In this document: in pieces, positions 1-11,270 of the stretch
Position numbering within the stretch: the stretch's first letter is position 1
Layout: the number at the start of each line of letters is the position of its first letter
From: Pseudomicrostroma phylloplanum
Lineage: Eukaryota > Basidiomycota > Exobasidiomycetes > Microstromatales
Direction of reading: 5' to 3'
NCBI GenBank assembly: GCA_039545275.1
Contig: BCHS01000020.1
Location: forward strand, 124,001-188,000
DNA length: 64,000 nucleotides
Program-made: the position numbers and the translations under genes
Notes under the pieces: model-generated
What the model saw: only the letters and a program-made list of their open reading frames with translations
What the model was told of the DNA's origin: nothing
The model's database searches: none

Positions 1-1216
1 GCTGTGCACCGCAGTAGGAAATCGTCGAGGAAAAGACGATGCTCAGGTCAGATCTGCTGGGCCCTGTGCCTTGACTCTCGGCACCCTGCTTGGCAGTGAG
101 CTGCTGGCGCTTGCGCTTCCTAGTGGAGTCTGCTGGAGGTCCTCCTTCTTTTGCGGCTTCGATTGGAGTCGAATGCACGTCGTATGGAAGAAGTAGTCTT
201 GCCCAGTCAGTCACTAGTAGACCGGTGGAGACCTTGGCCGCCAGTGACTGCGAGGTGATCTGGAAGACCAAATTCGCCCACCAATCGTTGGGTACCTTCT
301 GCGTGATGCCTCTGTCAGTGCCACAAGGATTGTTTCGGTCCTGCACCAGTACACCAGCATCCTTGGCCTTCAATTCTGGCTTGCTCTCTATCGTAGCTAT
401 GATGTCCTGTTGACAGATAACCACGAAGTCCGGCTCAGCCCTGCCCTGCAGGGCACTGATAGCAGGCAAAGACTCGTCATCGGCATTGAGCGCAGCGCGG
501 TAGCTCGTGACGTGTATCTTGACCGATGCATCTGCAGGCAGCGGCAACAGCATCTCCAGGAGTGCCTTCGCCTTTCCCTTGGCTGATGTTGACCTCTGCT
601 CAGTCCACCACTGGCATGCCTCCTGTAGTCTGCCCAGGATAACATTGACGAGGCGAATATATGAGTCGTCAATCTTGCCATTGAACCGTTCTTCACTGTC
701 ACCTTGAAGGACGAAGATAGAGCTTCCGGGCACACGCAGGTACGGGTCAGAAAGCAATGCTCCCTCGGGATGCGCAACTACGAAGGCGTCCCAAATGGTT
801 GCCATGTCATCCAGGCAACGCTGGCAATCCTCCCAAATGGTCCCAGATGAGCCGCTCTCAAGTCCAGATCTAGCGATGAAAGCGCCGGACTCTGCGACGA
901 TCTTCTTGGCCTCTTTGCCTGGCTTAGTCCTCGAGGCGATACCGTCCCTACGCGTCTCGATGACGACGCGATACGAGAATGCAGGGTCGTGAGCCACTGC
1001 TTTGAGAGATGAGCCGGCCTGAAGGGGTTGTGAGGCGAGCCAAACATCCTGTCTCTCCAATGGGTGTGAGGCGTCTGTAGTATCATGTTTTGTGATGATG
1101 AAAGTCTGAGCTTCTTTTGATGATCCATCCTCTCCGGCCGTCGTCGGCTTTTCCTTCGCTGAACCCTCCTGCGTTGGTAGTCCCTTGGTTGAATCTTGGC
1201 GTGAAGAGCTTGCCAT
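1..1216 (-). CDS. PD-(D/E)XK nuclease-like protein of unknown family (partial, runs off the left edge)
   Basis: A single uninterrupted frame of 405 codons runs from an ATG at 1216 to the window edge, so the 3' end is missing. I translated it by hand. The first ~60 residues are polar and low-complexity. Residues ~186-203 (YIRLVNVILGRLQEACQW) and ~223-240 (LPLPADASVKIHVTSY) are also found in decayed copies near 49.6-50.1 kb. Residues 262-279 read P-D, 13 residues, then E-S-K, inside a beta-strand-like context (FVVICQ...IIATIESK). This is the classic PD-(D/E)XK arrangement. It is followed by a Q at ~319 and a strand like TGLLVTDWARLLLPY, which also fits that fold. A basic KRKRQQ stretch near residue 380 could be a nuclear signal. 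No family name can be given; nuclease activity is inferred from the motif only. It is divergently oriented to the WW-domain gene. Confidence 0.75.
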   Translation of the reverse strand, partial: MASSSRQDSTKGLPTQEGSAKEKPTTAGEDGSSKEAQTFIITKHDTTDASHPLERQDVWLASQPLQAGSSLKAVAHDPAFSYRVVIETRRDGIASRTKPGKEAKKIVAESGAFIARSGLESGSSGTIWEDCQRCLDDMATIWDAFVVAHPEGALLSDPYLRVPGSSIFVLQGDSEERFNGKIDDSYIRLVNVILGRLQEACQWWTEQRSTSAKGKAKALLEMLLPLPADASVKIHVTSYRAALNADDESLPAISALQGRAEPDFVVICQQDIIATIESKPELKAKDAGVLVQDRNNPCGTDRGITQKVPNDWWANLVFQITSQSLAAKVSTGLLVTDWARLLLPYDVHSTPIEAAKEGGPPADSTRKRKRQQLTAKQGAESQGTGPSRSDLSIVFSSTISYCGAQ

Positions 1217-1573
1217 GCTGATCGTGGTGTGAAAGGGTGTGGAAAGTTTCGTGGCAAGGGCGGGAGAGTAAGGTCTCGAGGGAGCCTCTACTGCCGTCCC
1301 TCAAGTACCAATGTGGATCCAGAGGTCCATTGTGCAGCGTTGCCCTGAGACCGTGTCTGATCAGCACGACGCATGATCAGGGAGCAATCAGACTGACGCA
1401 GGAGCAACGCAGCAAACGCAATTGGCCAGAGCGGCCGTGCATGCACAAGACGCTTACGTAAGCCATCGCTCCGATGCCTCCCATGTTGCATCCCTAGCCG
1501 CATACCTCGACACTGCAGATCTTGGACGGGTCGAGCCTCTGTCAATGAAGCGCAGAGTCTGTCGGCCAACAAC
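1217..1573. promoter_or_regulatory. divergent intergenic region between the PD-(D/E)XK gene and the WW-domain gene
   Basis: This 357-bp gap separates two start codons facing away from each other, so it must hold both promoters. I see no clear TATA box, repeat or RNA gene in it. The short open frames here are not supported as genes. Confidence 0.5.
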
Positions 1574-2603
1574 ATGACCTCGTATCCCCACTGCTCTCAG
1601 AGCCTTCAGAACAAAGTTGTACAAGGCACCGCCTCGTCTCCACCAGCTGTACAGAGGAGGTCACCACGCACTCCAAATCCAGTGTCCCAAGGGGAAGAAT
1701 CGTCACCCAACGTAGCTGAACACCACGAGAAAGATGGTGAGAGAACAGATGATACTACAAGGCAAGGTGATGCAGAGTCACAGTCCCCTCGCCAAGATCC
1801 ATCCTCGTCACAGACAGGACAAAGCGCAGAAGGGGAGCCTGAGGCCTCCACCTCACCTACTCAAACGGCGAGAGATGACAAGGCCCCCCAAGTAGAAGGG
1901 CATCCATGGCAAGCAGGTGAGTGAGCGTGCACCCCCACTTCCAAGGTGTACACCTCTATAGAGCGTTCAGCTCACATATCAGATTGTCCCTGCCTCTCTT
2001 TCTCTCTTTCTCTCCTCCCCACGATCAGTCTGGTCACCACCGCACAATGCCTACTATTTTTGGAACAGCCAAACAAATACCACGACCTGGGTGAATCCTC
2101 TACAAGAGGAAGGCTCCTCCTCGGCTACGGGGGCAACCTCGAACCCAACAGCGAGCACATCAGCTCTCCCTCAGCAGCAACAACAGCAGCAACAGCAGCA
2201 GCAAGACGTGCTCAGCGAAGAAGACCTTGCCCGGCAAGCAGGCATCGACCCGGAGCTAGCCCACCTCGACCCTGCTCTGTACGCCTCGCAGCTGCGCATG
2301 GCCGCCTCTTCTGCTGCTTCCTCAGGTACTACCACGCTAGGGGCAGATCGCGACCCTCAGGCTCGCTTCTCCCAGACGAGCAAGGCCAAGCGGCAGATGT
2401 CGGCCTACTTCGACGTCGAGGCCTGGGAGCAGCAGCGCGAGGTCGAACATGCCGCACTGGCTCGGGCTGAGGATTCGGGCGGGGGGTACGCAGGGGTGAA
2501 GAGGGGAAAGGGAAATCGACATCCGAGCAAGAAGGAGGTTCAGGAATTCAAGGAGAGAAAGAGGGAGAGGAAAAAGGCAAAGCTGGGATGGCTGCATAGC
2601 TAG
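1574..2603 (+). CDS. WW-domain protein with polyglutamine tract
   Basis: Two exons, 1574-1916 and 2029-2603, give 305 aa. The 112-bp intron (donor GTGAGT, acceptor CAG) splits the WW domain. Exon 1 ends with ...HPWQA and exon 2 continues VWSPPHNAYYFWNSQ, ending in TTTWVNPL. The spliced segment has both signature tryptophans, the central YYFW aromatics and the final proline. Such domains bind proline-rich peptides. Residues before the domain are acidic and serine-rich. After it come about 12 glutamines from mixed CAG/CAA codons, then a charged segment with SAYFDVEAWEQQ and a very basic C-terminus (KKEVQEFKERKRERKKAKLG) resembling nuclear RNA-processing proteins. I do not recognise the specific orthologue. 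The open frame beginning at 2091 is only the 3' part of exon 2; its first codon is GTG and not a real start. Confidence 0.8.
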
Positions 2604-3238
2604 CTAGCTGACGGGAGGCGGTAGCTGCGTGACGCAGAGGCGGAGGTGGAGGCATGCCGATCTTGAAATGCTCGTGAGTACACACTGTCCAGGAAACAAT
2701 CAGGAGACAGGAGAAAGGCAAGACAGAAGAGCATTGCGCTGCGCTGCGCGCCGACCGCGATGACAAACCCATCTACAGCATCTGGCACAATCGAGCTTGG
2801 CCCTCCTCTCCCCTTCTCTTCCAATCTCGCTCAAGGATTGCGTGCAGAGGGGCGGGGCGGGGCTTGGAGCTCGAAGTGTGTGCTCTGCCCATATTAGTTT
2901 GCAAGCTGAGTCGAGGGCGAGGGGGTAGTGGAGAGCAAGTCTGACGACGACGACGACGAGGAGGAGGAGGAGGAGTCACAGGCTTCTTCTGGCACGGAAG
3001 AGATGCGACATGAGCAACGACGATCTCGAGACTGACGTTCCTCTTGCTCTCTTGCCCCACCTGCGCCGGCGCCGGCGTCGAAACGTACAGTACTCCATCT
3101 CGTCGCACAGATATCATCAGCGTGTCCAGGTCAAGTCTATCATCTCATTAGCAACATGGGCAACGCACACAATCGTATCCCTCTTTCAGAATGCACAATT
3201 CTTGTTCCCACCCAGTCTCTCCCCTTGCACCATTCACC
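2604..3238. other. convergent 3' intergenic region with a trinucleotide microsatellite
   Basis: The region holds the 3' ends of the WW-domain gene (plus strand) and MYO1 (minus strand). A run of GAC then GAG triplets lies at about 2941-2975. No supported gene was seen. Confidence 0.5.
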
Positions 3239-6200
3239 TCACCTCTTGGGCGGGGGTGGCGCCGGCGCTTTACCATTCACCGCTCCTCTCCCAGGGGGCT
3301 TAGGCGCAATAGGTGGAGGTCCCCCTCTTCCACCTGCTCCTCCATTAGCTCCTCCTCCCGTCGGAGGAATACTCGCCCCACTTCCACCACCACCACCCTC
3401 AGCAGCGGCCCTCTCAGCCTTCTTCTTTGCCAGAAGCTCCGCAAATCCACCCGGTGCGCCCATCCCAGGCATGACGGCACGCGGCGCCGAGTCCGGGTCG
3501 GCAGTCATGGCCGTTTGCCTCTCGTAAGCCTTGGGCTTTGCTGCTGCTGCTGCTGGGGCCGGGGCTGGTGCTGGTGCCGGCTTGGGCTTTCCTAGATTGA
3601 GGGCAGGAGCTGGGACACCATTGCCATTACTGTTGCCATTGCCATTGCCGAAGCGCGAGGTTGCACTGGATACGCCTGAAGGCTTGGGAGCGCCCACACT
3701 AGCGCTTGCGGCAGCAGGTGGAGGAGGAGCCCGCTTGGCCGCTGGGGGCGGGGCAGGCGCCGCTTTGGGCTTCGGTGGTACGAGCTCCAGATAGGTGGAA
3801 GGCGCCCAGCCTTCCATTTCTCCCTTCTTCACCAGCCACCAGCCACCCGCATCGTCCTTTTGCGTCACCTCGACCAGCTCGTCCTTTGTGAGACCCATTT
3901 CGCCCTCGTTGGCGCTGTCAAAGTCGTACAGGGCCTTGTACATTGGCTTTTCGGGTGCGGCTGCTGGAGCCGGAGGAGGACGAGGGGGAGGGGGAGCTGC
4001 GCCGCCAGCTGAGGCTCTCTTTGCACCGCCTGCTGGGTTGGACAGAGGAGTAGAATTGGCGATTCCCATAGCGGCAGGGGGAGGAGCGGGAGTAGCCGCG
4101 GTCGTCTTCTTGGCACCGGCTGCAGGGCCAGGCAGGGTCTTTGCAGCGACGGCCCTAGGAGCGCCCGGGCGAGGCTTCGAGGGGCCTCCCGGTCTCAACA
4201 GCTTGCCTTGCGTGATCGGTCGCACGAGTCCCGGCTTCCTCCTTGGCGCCGGTCGACTCTGACTGTTGGGAGGCTCACCGCTGGGCACAGAGACAGTGGA
4301 GCTCTTGTACACATCATCCTCTCCGGGCTTGATCATCTCGTCCTTCTTGAATGTGATCGTGGCCATCTTGTCCTTCTTCTTCCTGAACTGCAGGTTGTTG
4401 TCCACCCGCACGCTTACACTACCATTCGAGCGCTGCAGGAGATGAGTGATGAACTCGGTCTTGAAGTAGCAGTGGAAGACCGGGTCTGGCTCTTCGGTCC
4501 CGTTGACGTTGAGCACGACCCAGTCGTCGCGCAAGCACGAGACGCCAACAGCGCTAATCGCATTGATGTTGATCTTCCTCTCGAGGACCGTCTGCACTTG
4601 CTTGTTGACCAGCTGGGTGACGATGATGTATACCGCCTTCTCACTCAAGATCAGGAAACGAGGCGATGGCTTGCTGGAGCGCCCGAGCCTCGAGACCAGG
4701 AGCTGAACACGACTGCTGAAGGCGGCCGTCTCCGAAGAAGCCATAGAGGAGACTCTTCGCAGCATCTCGCCTTCGGGTGAAGCGCCATTGATGTTCAGAT
4801 AGTCTCCCAAGAATCGACGAGATCCAAGCAAGGAATATCTCCTCCTCTCCTTCCTGCCAGCCAGGACATCGTGACCATACTGTCGCAGCTGGGCATAGGC
4901 GATGCCCTTCTTCTCCCGCATCCACATCCCCTGGATCCTCCGGGCCGATTCATCCTTGTACCTCAAGTACGCTCTGTAAGCGCGCTGGATACGCGTAGCC
5001 ATGTTGTGCCAGTAGCGATCCCTCATCGTCTCGAGGGCAAAGATGGTTTCAGGAGCCTTGATGAACGCCTTGGTTCTACCCAGTTGCCATTCCTCCTTGG
5101 GAATACCGGTGTCGTTCAGAATACGTTCACAAGCAGTCCTGGCATCACCCGTCCACGTATACTCTCCAGCGTAGCTGGTGTGCGGACTGAGGAGGTAGAA
5201 GCGCTGCACGACTCGATCGAAGGTATTCCTGTAGGCAAAACCAGCACGCCTGATTCGGACATTCTCCTGCAGACCGAGATACTTGACCTGATGGGTACAA
5301 GCGCCCTTGTCGTACTCGGTAGACGACTTGTTCTCATTGGGCTTGATACAGCGAATGTACGATGGCTGCGCCTTCATCAGAGTGTCCACCAGCAAATTGG
5401 CGGACGTCTTGATACGGTCACCAGCTGTAGGAGGACGCTTCTTGCTGTCAGGGTCCGGCCTGTCGGGGAACAGAGTGTGCAGGAATTGGTTCTGCGACGA
5501 GTCGACGAGGTTGAGGATGTCCTTGAGCAATGCGTCCTTGTTCTTGTCGGTCATGCCCTGAACAGTGTACATCACGTCTCCGGCGTAGTGCTTGACGAGG
5601 AACTTGCTGCCTCGAGAGTCAAAGTGCTGATTTGAGGACAAAGCTCCAAGACGCTGGGAGAAAGAGCCATCAGCTGCCGAGGGGTCAGCGTGGGCTGTAG
5701 CGCAGGCATCGTTGAGGGCAGCAAAGATCCCTGGTGGTCTCTTCTCCTCGATCAGGTCACACACGACCTTGTTGTTGAAGTACGTGATGGGCGTCCACTT
5801 GATACCTTCATCGTCGTACTCCTGCTGCTCCTGCTGTAGCGTAAGGCGAATGAAGATCTGCTGCAGCTTTTCATTGACAAAGTTGATGCAGAGCTGCTCA
5901 AAGGAGTTGTGGTCGAAGATCTCGAATCCGTAGATATCCAGCACTCCGATTGCATTGTCCGATGCAGCCTTGGCTTCCATGGAGATGTTGACCCTCTTGA
6001 TGATCCACTCGAAGAGGTTGTTGTAGATCCCCTTTGCGAGAGCGTCGCGCACTCCAGAAGCTTGAGCGATATTGAGCGGTACCTCGTAGACCGATCCTCT
6101 CCGCCCACCTCTCTGCGTCTCCATGATCCTCTCAGTGATAGCCTTCTTAATCGAGGTGCTGTCCACTTCCAGAAGGTAGGCCAAGAAGTCTGTCACCCCC

Positions 6201-7387
6201 TCATCGGCAATCGCTGCATTTCCCTGTTGATCCTCCACAAAGGAGATGTTTCCACACCAGAGGATGGCAGCAATCATGCGCCAAATGTCGCTCTGCTCCT
6301 GCGCCGAGAGTCCAATGACTCTCATTGCCTCGACTGTCTCTCTATAGTCGGCAGCATCGTCGATACCCTGAACAGTCAGACACTTGTTCGTGTAGGCGTA
6401 CATTTCAGGCCCTTGGACACCAAACGCTTCCCTCTGCTCAGCTGTTGCGCCTTTCGCGAGCTGGTAGAAGATGTGGAAATTGCGCTCGTCCCGGCCTTGC
6501 GAAGCCACTCGGTTCTTTTCCAGCAGGAACGATGTGATCGTACATCCTACTGGCTGTCCATGGCCATCAAAGGCAATTTCGAGGTACTTGCCGAATCGAG
6601 AGCTGTTGTTGTTCCTGATCGTCTTGGCGTTTCCGAATGATTCAAGAAGGGGATTGGTCGCGAGGACCATCTCATTGACAGCTTGAGCGGAGCCTGTACT
6701 GCCAGACACAGCTGCCACGAATTGCATGATCCTGTGAAGGAGACGGACCGCACAGCGAGGTGCAAGGTAAGTATCCATACGAACCGCTCGGCCTCGTCCG
6801 CCGCCTACTCACTTCTTTGCATTCTCAGTCTTACCAGCTCCACTCTCTCCCGAGATGATCACACACTGATTCTGTCCATAATCAGTCATGTTCTTCCAAG
6901 CTCCCTCGGCAATGGCATACACGTGCGGTGTCATCTCGAGTCGGTTCTTGCCCTGGTAGGACCGGAGAACCTCCTCGGTGTAGATGCCGAGATCCCGGAA
7001 GGGGTTTACGGAGATGAGGACATTGCCGATGTACGTCTGTGAAGGAAGAGTGAGGGCGGGCGGCGTGAGTTGCCAGCAGGGCAGGAGTCAGTACAATGTC
7101 CTTACTCCGGAGGCTGTCCCTCTCGGCCCATCAACCCCACTCACATAAATTTCCCCATTCGCAAACCTCTTTTCCAAATTCTCATTAATCGCCTCATTCG
7201 ACACTTTACTCAAAAGCGTCATATCCGAGACTCCCGCCTGTGGCTTCTTCATCCCTTCTCTCCAGTCAGCCTTGGAGATGCCGCCCTTCTTGGGTGGGGG
7301 AGCTTTAGAGGAGGAGCCACCGGCTGCTCCTCCACCCCCGCCAGAGGCACCAAGGAGCTTCTTGCCGGCTTTTTTGGAGATGGCCAT
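3239..7387 (-). CDS. MYO1: class I myosin (Myo1/Myo3/Myo5 type), actin-patch motor
   Basis: Three exons (7145-7387, 6813-7036, 3239-6731; introns of 108 and 81 bp) give 1319 aa. The motor domain has the P-loop GESGAGKT (~146-153, in exon 2) and switch [22 protein letters not shown]. The TEDS-rule position is serine in RRGSVYEV (~367), a typical PAK-kinase site in fungal class I myosins. Two IQ motifs ([24 protein letters not shown]) lie near 730, followed by a TH1 lipid-binding tail (~800-970), a proline/alanine-rich TH2 region, and an SH3 domain (~1086-1137; ALYDFD..., ending APSTYLELV). The tail then runs through a WH2-like segment ([12 protein letters not shown]) to PAPPPPKR. The family drives endocytic actin patches with Arp2/3. 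The acidic tryptophan tail of yeast Myo3/5 is not seen. Splice sites are canonical and the joins restore EIYTYIGNVL and [12 protein letters not shown]. Confidence 0.95.
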
Positions 7388-8261
7388 CTTGAATTAGTGC
7401 TTCACTTAGATTGGGAAGAAGGGGATTGGTGGGTATTGCCGCTGCCCGGGGACGAGCTGGCTGGCTGGCTGGCTAAGTCGAGATCTCCAACTAAGCGTCG
7501 AGCTAGCTAGCTAGCCAAGCGTCGCGTAGCGTAGCAATGCAGCTCGGCTCTGCGACTCAAAAAACTACCTGACCGAAGAGTGAGTGCCTCTATCAGCTCG
7601 CCTGCTTGTCTCAAGCGAAGTGAGGTACGGACAGTGGAGATGTGGTACGAGAGTTGGGCGGGCAGGAAAGGAAGGAGTCCAGTCGAGCGATAGGGCCACC
7701 CACCCCCACCCACAAGCGGGGCGGGGTCTGGCAAGGGCAATGCGATGCACGCACGCACGGAGCGGAGCGCGCGCGGCTTCAACGCAAGCCAGGCAGTCAG
7801 TGGAGGCGGCACATGGCAGACGGCAGACGGCAGACGGCGAGCGAGGCGAGCGAGGCGAGCGACGACACTGCCTCCTGGGGTGGCTTGGCTTGGCTTGGCT
7901 TGGCTTGGAGTGGACCCTGATGAGTGCTGTGCCCTCGGTACAGTCAGGCTCCCACCTCGAGACCTCGACGGGTCTCTTCCTTTGCTGAGCTCACACTACG
8001 CAGCGCTCACGATCAAGCAGATGAAAGTGAAAGGGATAGGTATCATCATGGTCCGGGTCCGAGTCCGGAATCAAGTAGTGTAGTGGGAAAGGGAGCGTGG
8101 TAGCCTTTGACAGGTGGGGAGAAATCACAGGAAGAAAGGGAGAGGGGGAAAGAGAAGGAATCGCAGCGAGCTGTAGTCGTGCTTTATATCCCTTTCTTTC
8201 TCTGGGTTAGTTTTTCCCTGCTCAGAGCGGGCCTTCGTCTCCCTCCTTCCCTGAGCCCCGC
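7388..8261. other. gene-free region upstream of MYO1 with short tandem repeats
   Basis: It holds the MYO1 promoter and the 3' flank of the next gene. A GGCTT/TTGGC pentamer array lies at about 7880-7908, and GGCAGAC and GAGCGAGGC repeats at about 7815-7862. Overlapping open frames in it follow these repeats and show no protein-like features. Confidence 0.5.
7880..7908. repeat. pentanucleotide microsatellite (TTGGC)n
   Basis: About five and a half uninterrupted copies of a 5-bp unit, directly visible, upstream of MYO1. Confidence 0.85.
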
Positions 8262-10447
8262 TCATCGAGTCGAACTGATCACATTCGCCCAGCCAGGCTC
8301 ATACTCATCATCACTCGCGTCCAAATCGGCCAGGTTGAGCATCTTGCCCGGTGGGGGTCGTCTAATCGACCCTCCACCCGTTCGCTTCGGCCTCGTCGTC
8401 GTTGCCGCCGTTGTGGTAGTCGTAGAGGGTGCAGCAGCTGCCGTGGTTGCGCTCTTCTCATTGCTGTGAGGGAAGCCAGTCATCGAGGAGGTTCTGGTTG
8501 GGATTGGGGTGACCTTGTAGGACATGACTGGTGAGGGTGTAGCTGCAGGCCTCCTCGTTGGTGCTGCCTCAGAAGGCGGAGTTGATGGCGGCGGGCTTGA
8601 AGCTTGTCCGTTGCTATGCTGTGTCTCGCCAGGTCTGGGCGGAACGGGCGTAGCGCCCCTGGAGAGATCGACAGCTTCGTCCCCCTTCTTTCCCAGCGTG
8701 TCATATCGCACATCCCCGCTATTGCTCGGCGTCATGGCCCCTCCCAGGCTCTTCTTTCTCCCAGCAGCAATCACCTCCCGCGCAGCCTGTTGAGCCGCAA
8801 AAGACGAAGAGCTCGTCGAGCTGCTCATCGCAATAGAGGCGCTCGAGGGAGGAGTTCTGGGCATACCGTCATCGCTGGTCGAGGGCGAGAGGGTGTGGGA
8901 GCTCCTGAGGCTGGGGGAGGAGCCGAGACCGTTGCCGACCGCGGATCGTGACAGAGGAGGAGCAGGAGTCTCTTGTCGCAGGTGGGCAGACGTAGCAGTG
9001 GGTCGGCCCTCAAAGAGGTCCTGACTTCGCAGGATAGCATTGTCCTCTGGTGTGACTACGCTCTTCCTGCTGGACAGTATAGGTCCTTGCCTCGGTGCGT
9101 CCGCGCTCGTAGCATCGAGACTCGCAGCTGAGGGGGGTGTGACGCTAGCTGGCTCGGCAACAATTGGCTCTTCCTCGGGAGCCGGTCGGACATCCTCTGG
9201 CAATTCCTGATGTCGGTCATCGTCTACTTCAGCCCGTCTCTTGACCACTTCCAGCTCCTCTGATGCGATGCCCGCTACGCCGATCTCAATCTGAGAATCA
9301 TCTGCTTGGGCGATGCTGCCATTCGAGACTTGCTTCGACTCGAGCGGTGTCGAGCTGAAGCTCGGTGTGGTGCTCGGAGGGACTGGAAACGTGGGGAGCT
9401 ATGGAGGTGTGGAAGCGGTTGGAATCGATCAGCTTTCATCGCACAGTGGTCCTTTCCATCTGTACACTCACATCGCTCGCAACATCGTCGCCTGTAGAGG
9501 TACGACTGTGGCTGATCTGTCGACTACCATGACCGTTCATCTGTTCTGTAGGGACCTCCTCAGAAGGGGCATCAGGCAATGTAGGCAGTCCTCCCTTGGA
9601 GCTCGAGGAAGTCGAAGTAATCGACCCCTGCCGTGACATCCTCGAACTGGGCGATAAACTCATGCCATTGAGGGCAGCTGCCTGCGCTGCTACCTCTGTG
9701 GCGTGAGAGCTCATGGATCGCGAGCCAGTGGAGAAAGAGGCCGAGGTATTCTGTTCGTCGTCTAGATCTGCGAAGGCATCGCGCTGGGAAGCAGGATTCA
9801 TGGAGTGATGAGGCCCGACAGAGGCGGGGGTGGATGCTGAGCGATGAAGAGAGAAGTGGCTAACACTGTCAGATGGGTGGACCCCTGGACGCCTTGACAG
9901 CATGCGCATCTTGCTACACACCCTGTCTGCGCTGACCTGCCCAAGTGATGGGCCCGGTAGCTTGAGGCATCAAACTCCTCCCCACTCCTCCAGCGCTACC
10001 CCCTCCCCAGCCCCCAGTCATCTGTGGCCTTAGACTTGGGCTATCACCAGCCCATCCTCCCGCTCCCGGGTAAGCTCGTACAGCCTTGCCCCTCTCTTCG
10101 GGATTGGGAGCAGGTGCGCCAAAGCTGGATCGAGGAATGAGAGGATCACCGCCATTCTGCTGAAAACGAGCTATCCTATCCCTCACAGCCTGCGAAGATC
10201 CTGCTGCTGGTGCTGAACCTCTTGGGAAGATGTCGCTGGAGCTACCTGCAGGTGAAGACATTTGACGTGGCACTGCTGCAGCTTCGGAGGCAACTCGCCC
10301 GGTCCTGACCAGGGGCGATGTTGGCCGACTGGACTCGCCTGCGGCCCCTGACTCGGAAGCTTTGCGTTGGAGAGAGGCGATGCGCTCCGAGAGTGTGGAT
10401 GAGCCAGCAGGCATCCTCGGTGTTGGTCGACGACTGGAATCTGACAT
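8262..10447 (-). CDS. serine/proline-rich disordered protein, possibly AIM21-like
   Basis: Proposed exons are 9937-10447, 9472-9884 and 8262-9398 (686 aa). Intron 2 (9399-9471, GTGAGT...TAG) joins DVASD to LPTFPVPP in frame. Intron 1 (9885-9936, GTCAGC...CAG, only 52 bp) is the frame-consistent choice but is less certain. The start is MSDSSRRPTPRMPAG. Recognisable pieces are ERIASLQRKAS (~27) and VRDRIARFQQNGG followed by PLIPRSSFGAPAP (~95-125). That block resembles the 'RDKIAxFExxGGxPxPRxSFGxxAP' motif I associate with fungal AIM21-like cortical actin proteins; this link is from memory and tentative. The rest is low-complexity Ser/Thr/Pro, ending in an acidic NLADLDASDDEYEPGW element. No catalytic domain is seen. 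Confidence 0.65.
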
Positions 10448-11270
10448 GGTTGTAAGATGAAATGGAAGGAAAGAAAAGGAAGTGGATGGGCTAGCGCAGG
10501 TTAAGGGGGCCGGTCCTTGCTGCACTGCACAAAGAGGGCTTTGGGCGCCCGTAGGGGCTTGAGTGGAAGGAGAAGGGGTCCGATGGTCTGAAACGTGGAG
10601 GTGAGAAGCTAATGGTTATATAGTAGAGGTGAGATCTGCTGTGCCCAGAGTGGTGGGCGGTGAAGGGCACAGAGGAGACGGGCGAGGCTACCAGCTGCGA
10701 TGGGTTAACAAGGAGAAGGTGATGGGCGGCGGCGGCAAAGTGAAGCGAGGGCGTTGGTGTTGGATGCGAGTCGTTCGCGGCGATTTCCACTTTTGACTTG
10801 CATGCACGCACACACGCCCACCAGCCATCGGCAATCCACTCCGCCAGAAACAGGGGGAAAGGTGAGCACACCAGGTAAAAGGGGGGCAGAGCAGGAGGCA
10901 AGGGCATGGTTCATAAGTAAGGCAGTGAGCACAACAATCCCATATGGCACGGGCAGCCTTGGCATGCCTGGTGTTGGTCTCTTGTCGCTCCCAGTGACCA
11001 TGACTGACTGCCATGCGCATGGCGGCGTGGTGAGGTGAGTGGCGCTTCCCCTTGCCCCGCACGCAAGCAAGCACTGAGACAGGCGGGACGACGGAGGCAG
11101 GCTTGCCCTCGCTCTGCACGGGCGTTGCCTCTGCACCACCGCGCATTGTGCTCCCCCCTGGTCCATCCTCCGCTCCAACGCTTCCTTCTGCTTCTTCTCG
11201 CCGCCCTTTGCATCAAACAACCACTCACACCATCAGCATCATCAACACACATCTCACACAGTCATCAGTC
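10448..11270. promoter_or_regulatory. divergent intergenic region, AIM21-like gene / RRM gene
   Basis: An 823-bp gap between two start codons pointing outwards, holding both promoters and 5' leaders. Open frames on both strands overlap each other and have no recognisable domains. No tRNA or snRNA was identified. Confidence 0.5.

Noticed and set aside
7815..7908. Short tandem repeats as a possible CRISPR-like or satellite array
   Set aside because: Units of 5-9 bp without spacers; an ordinary microsatellite.
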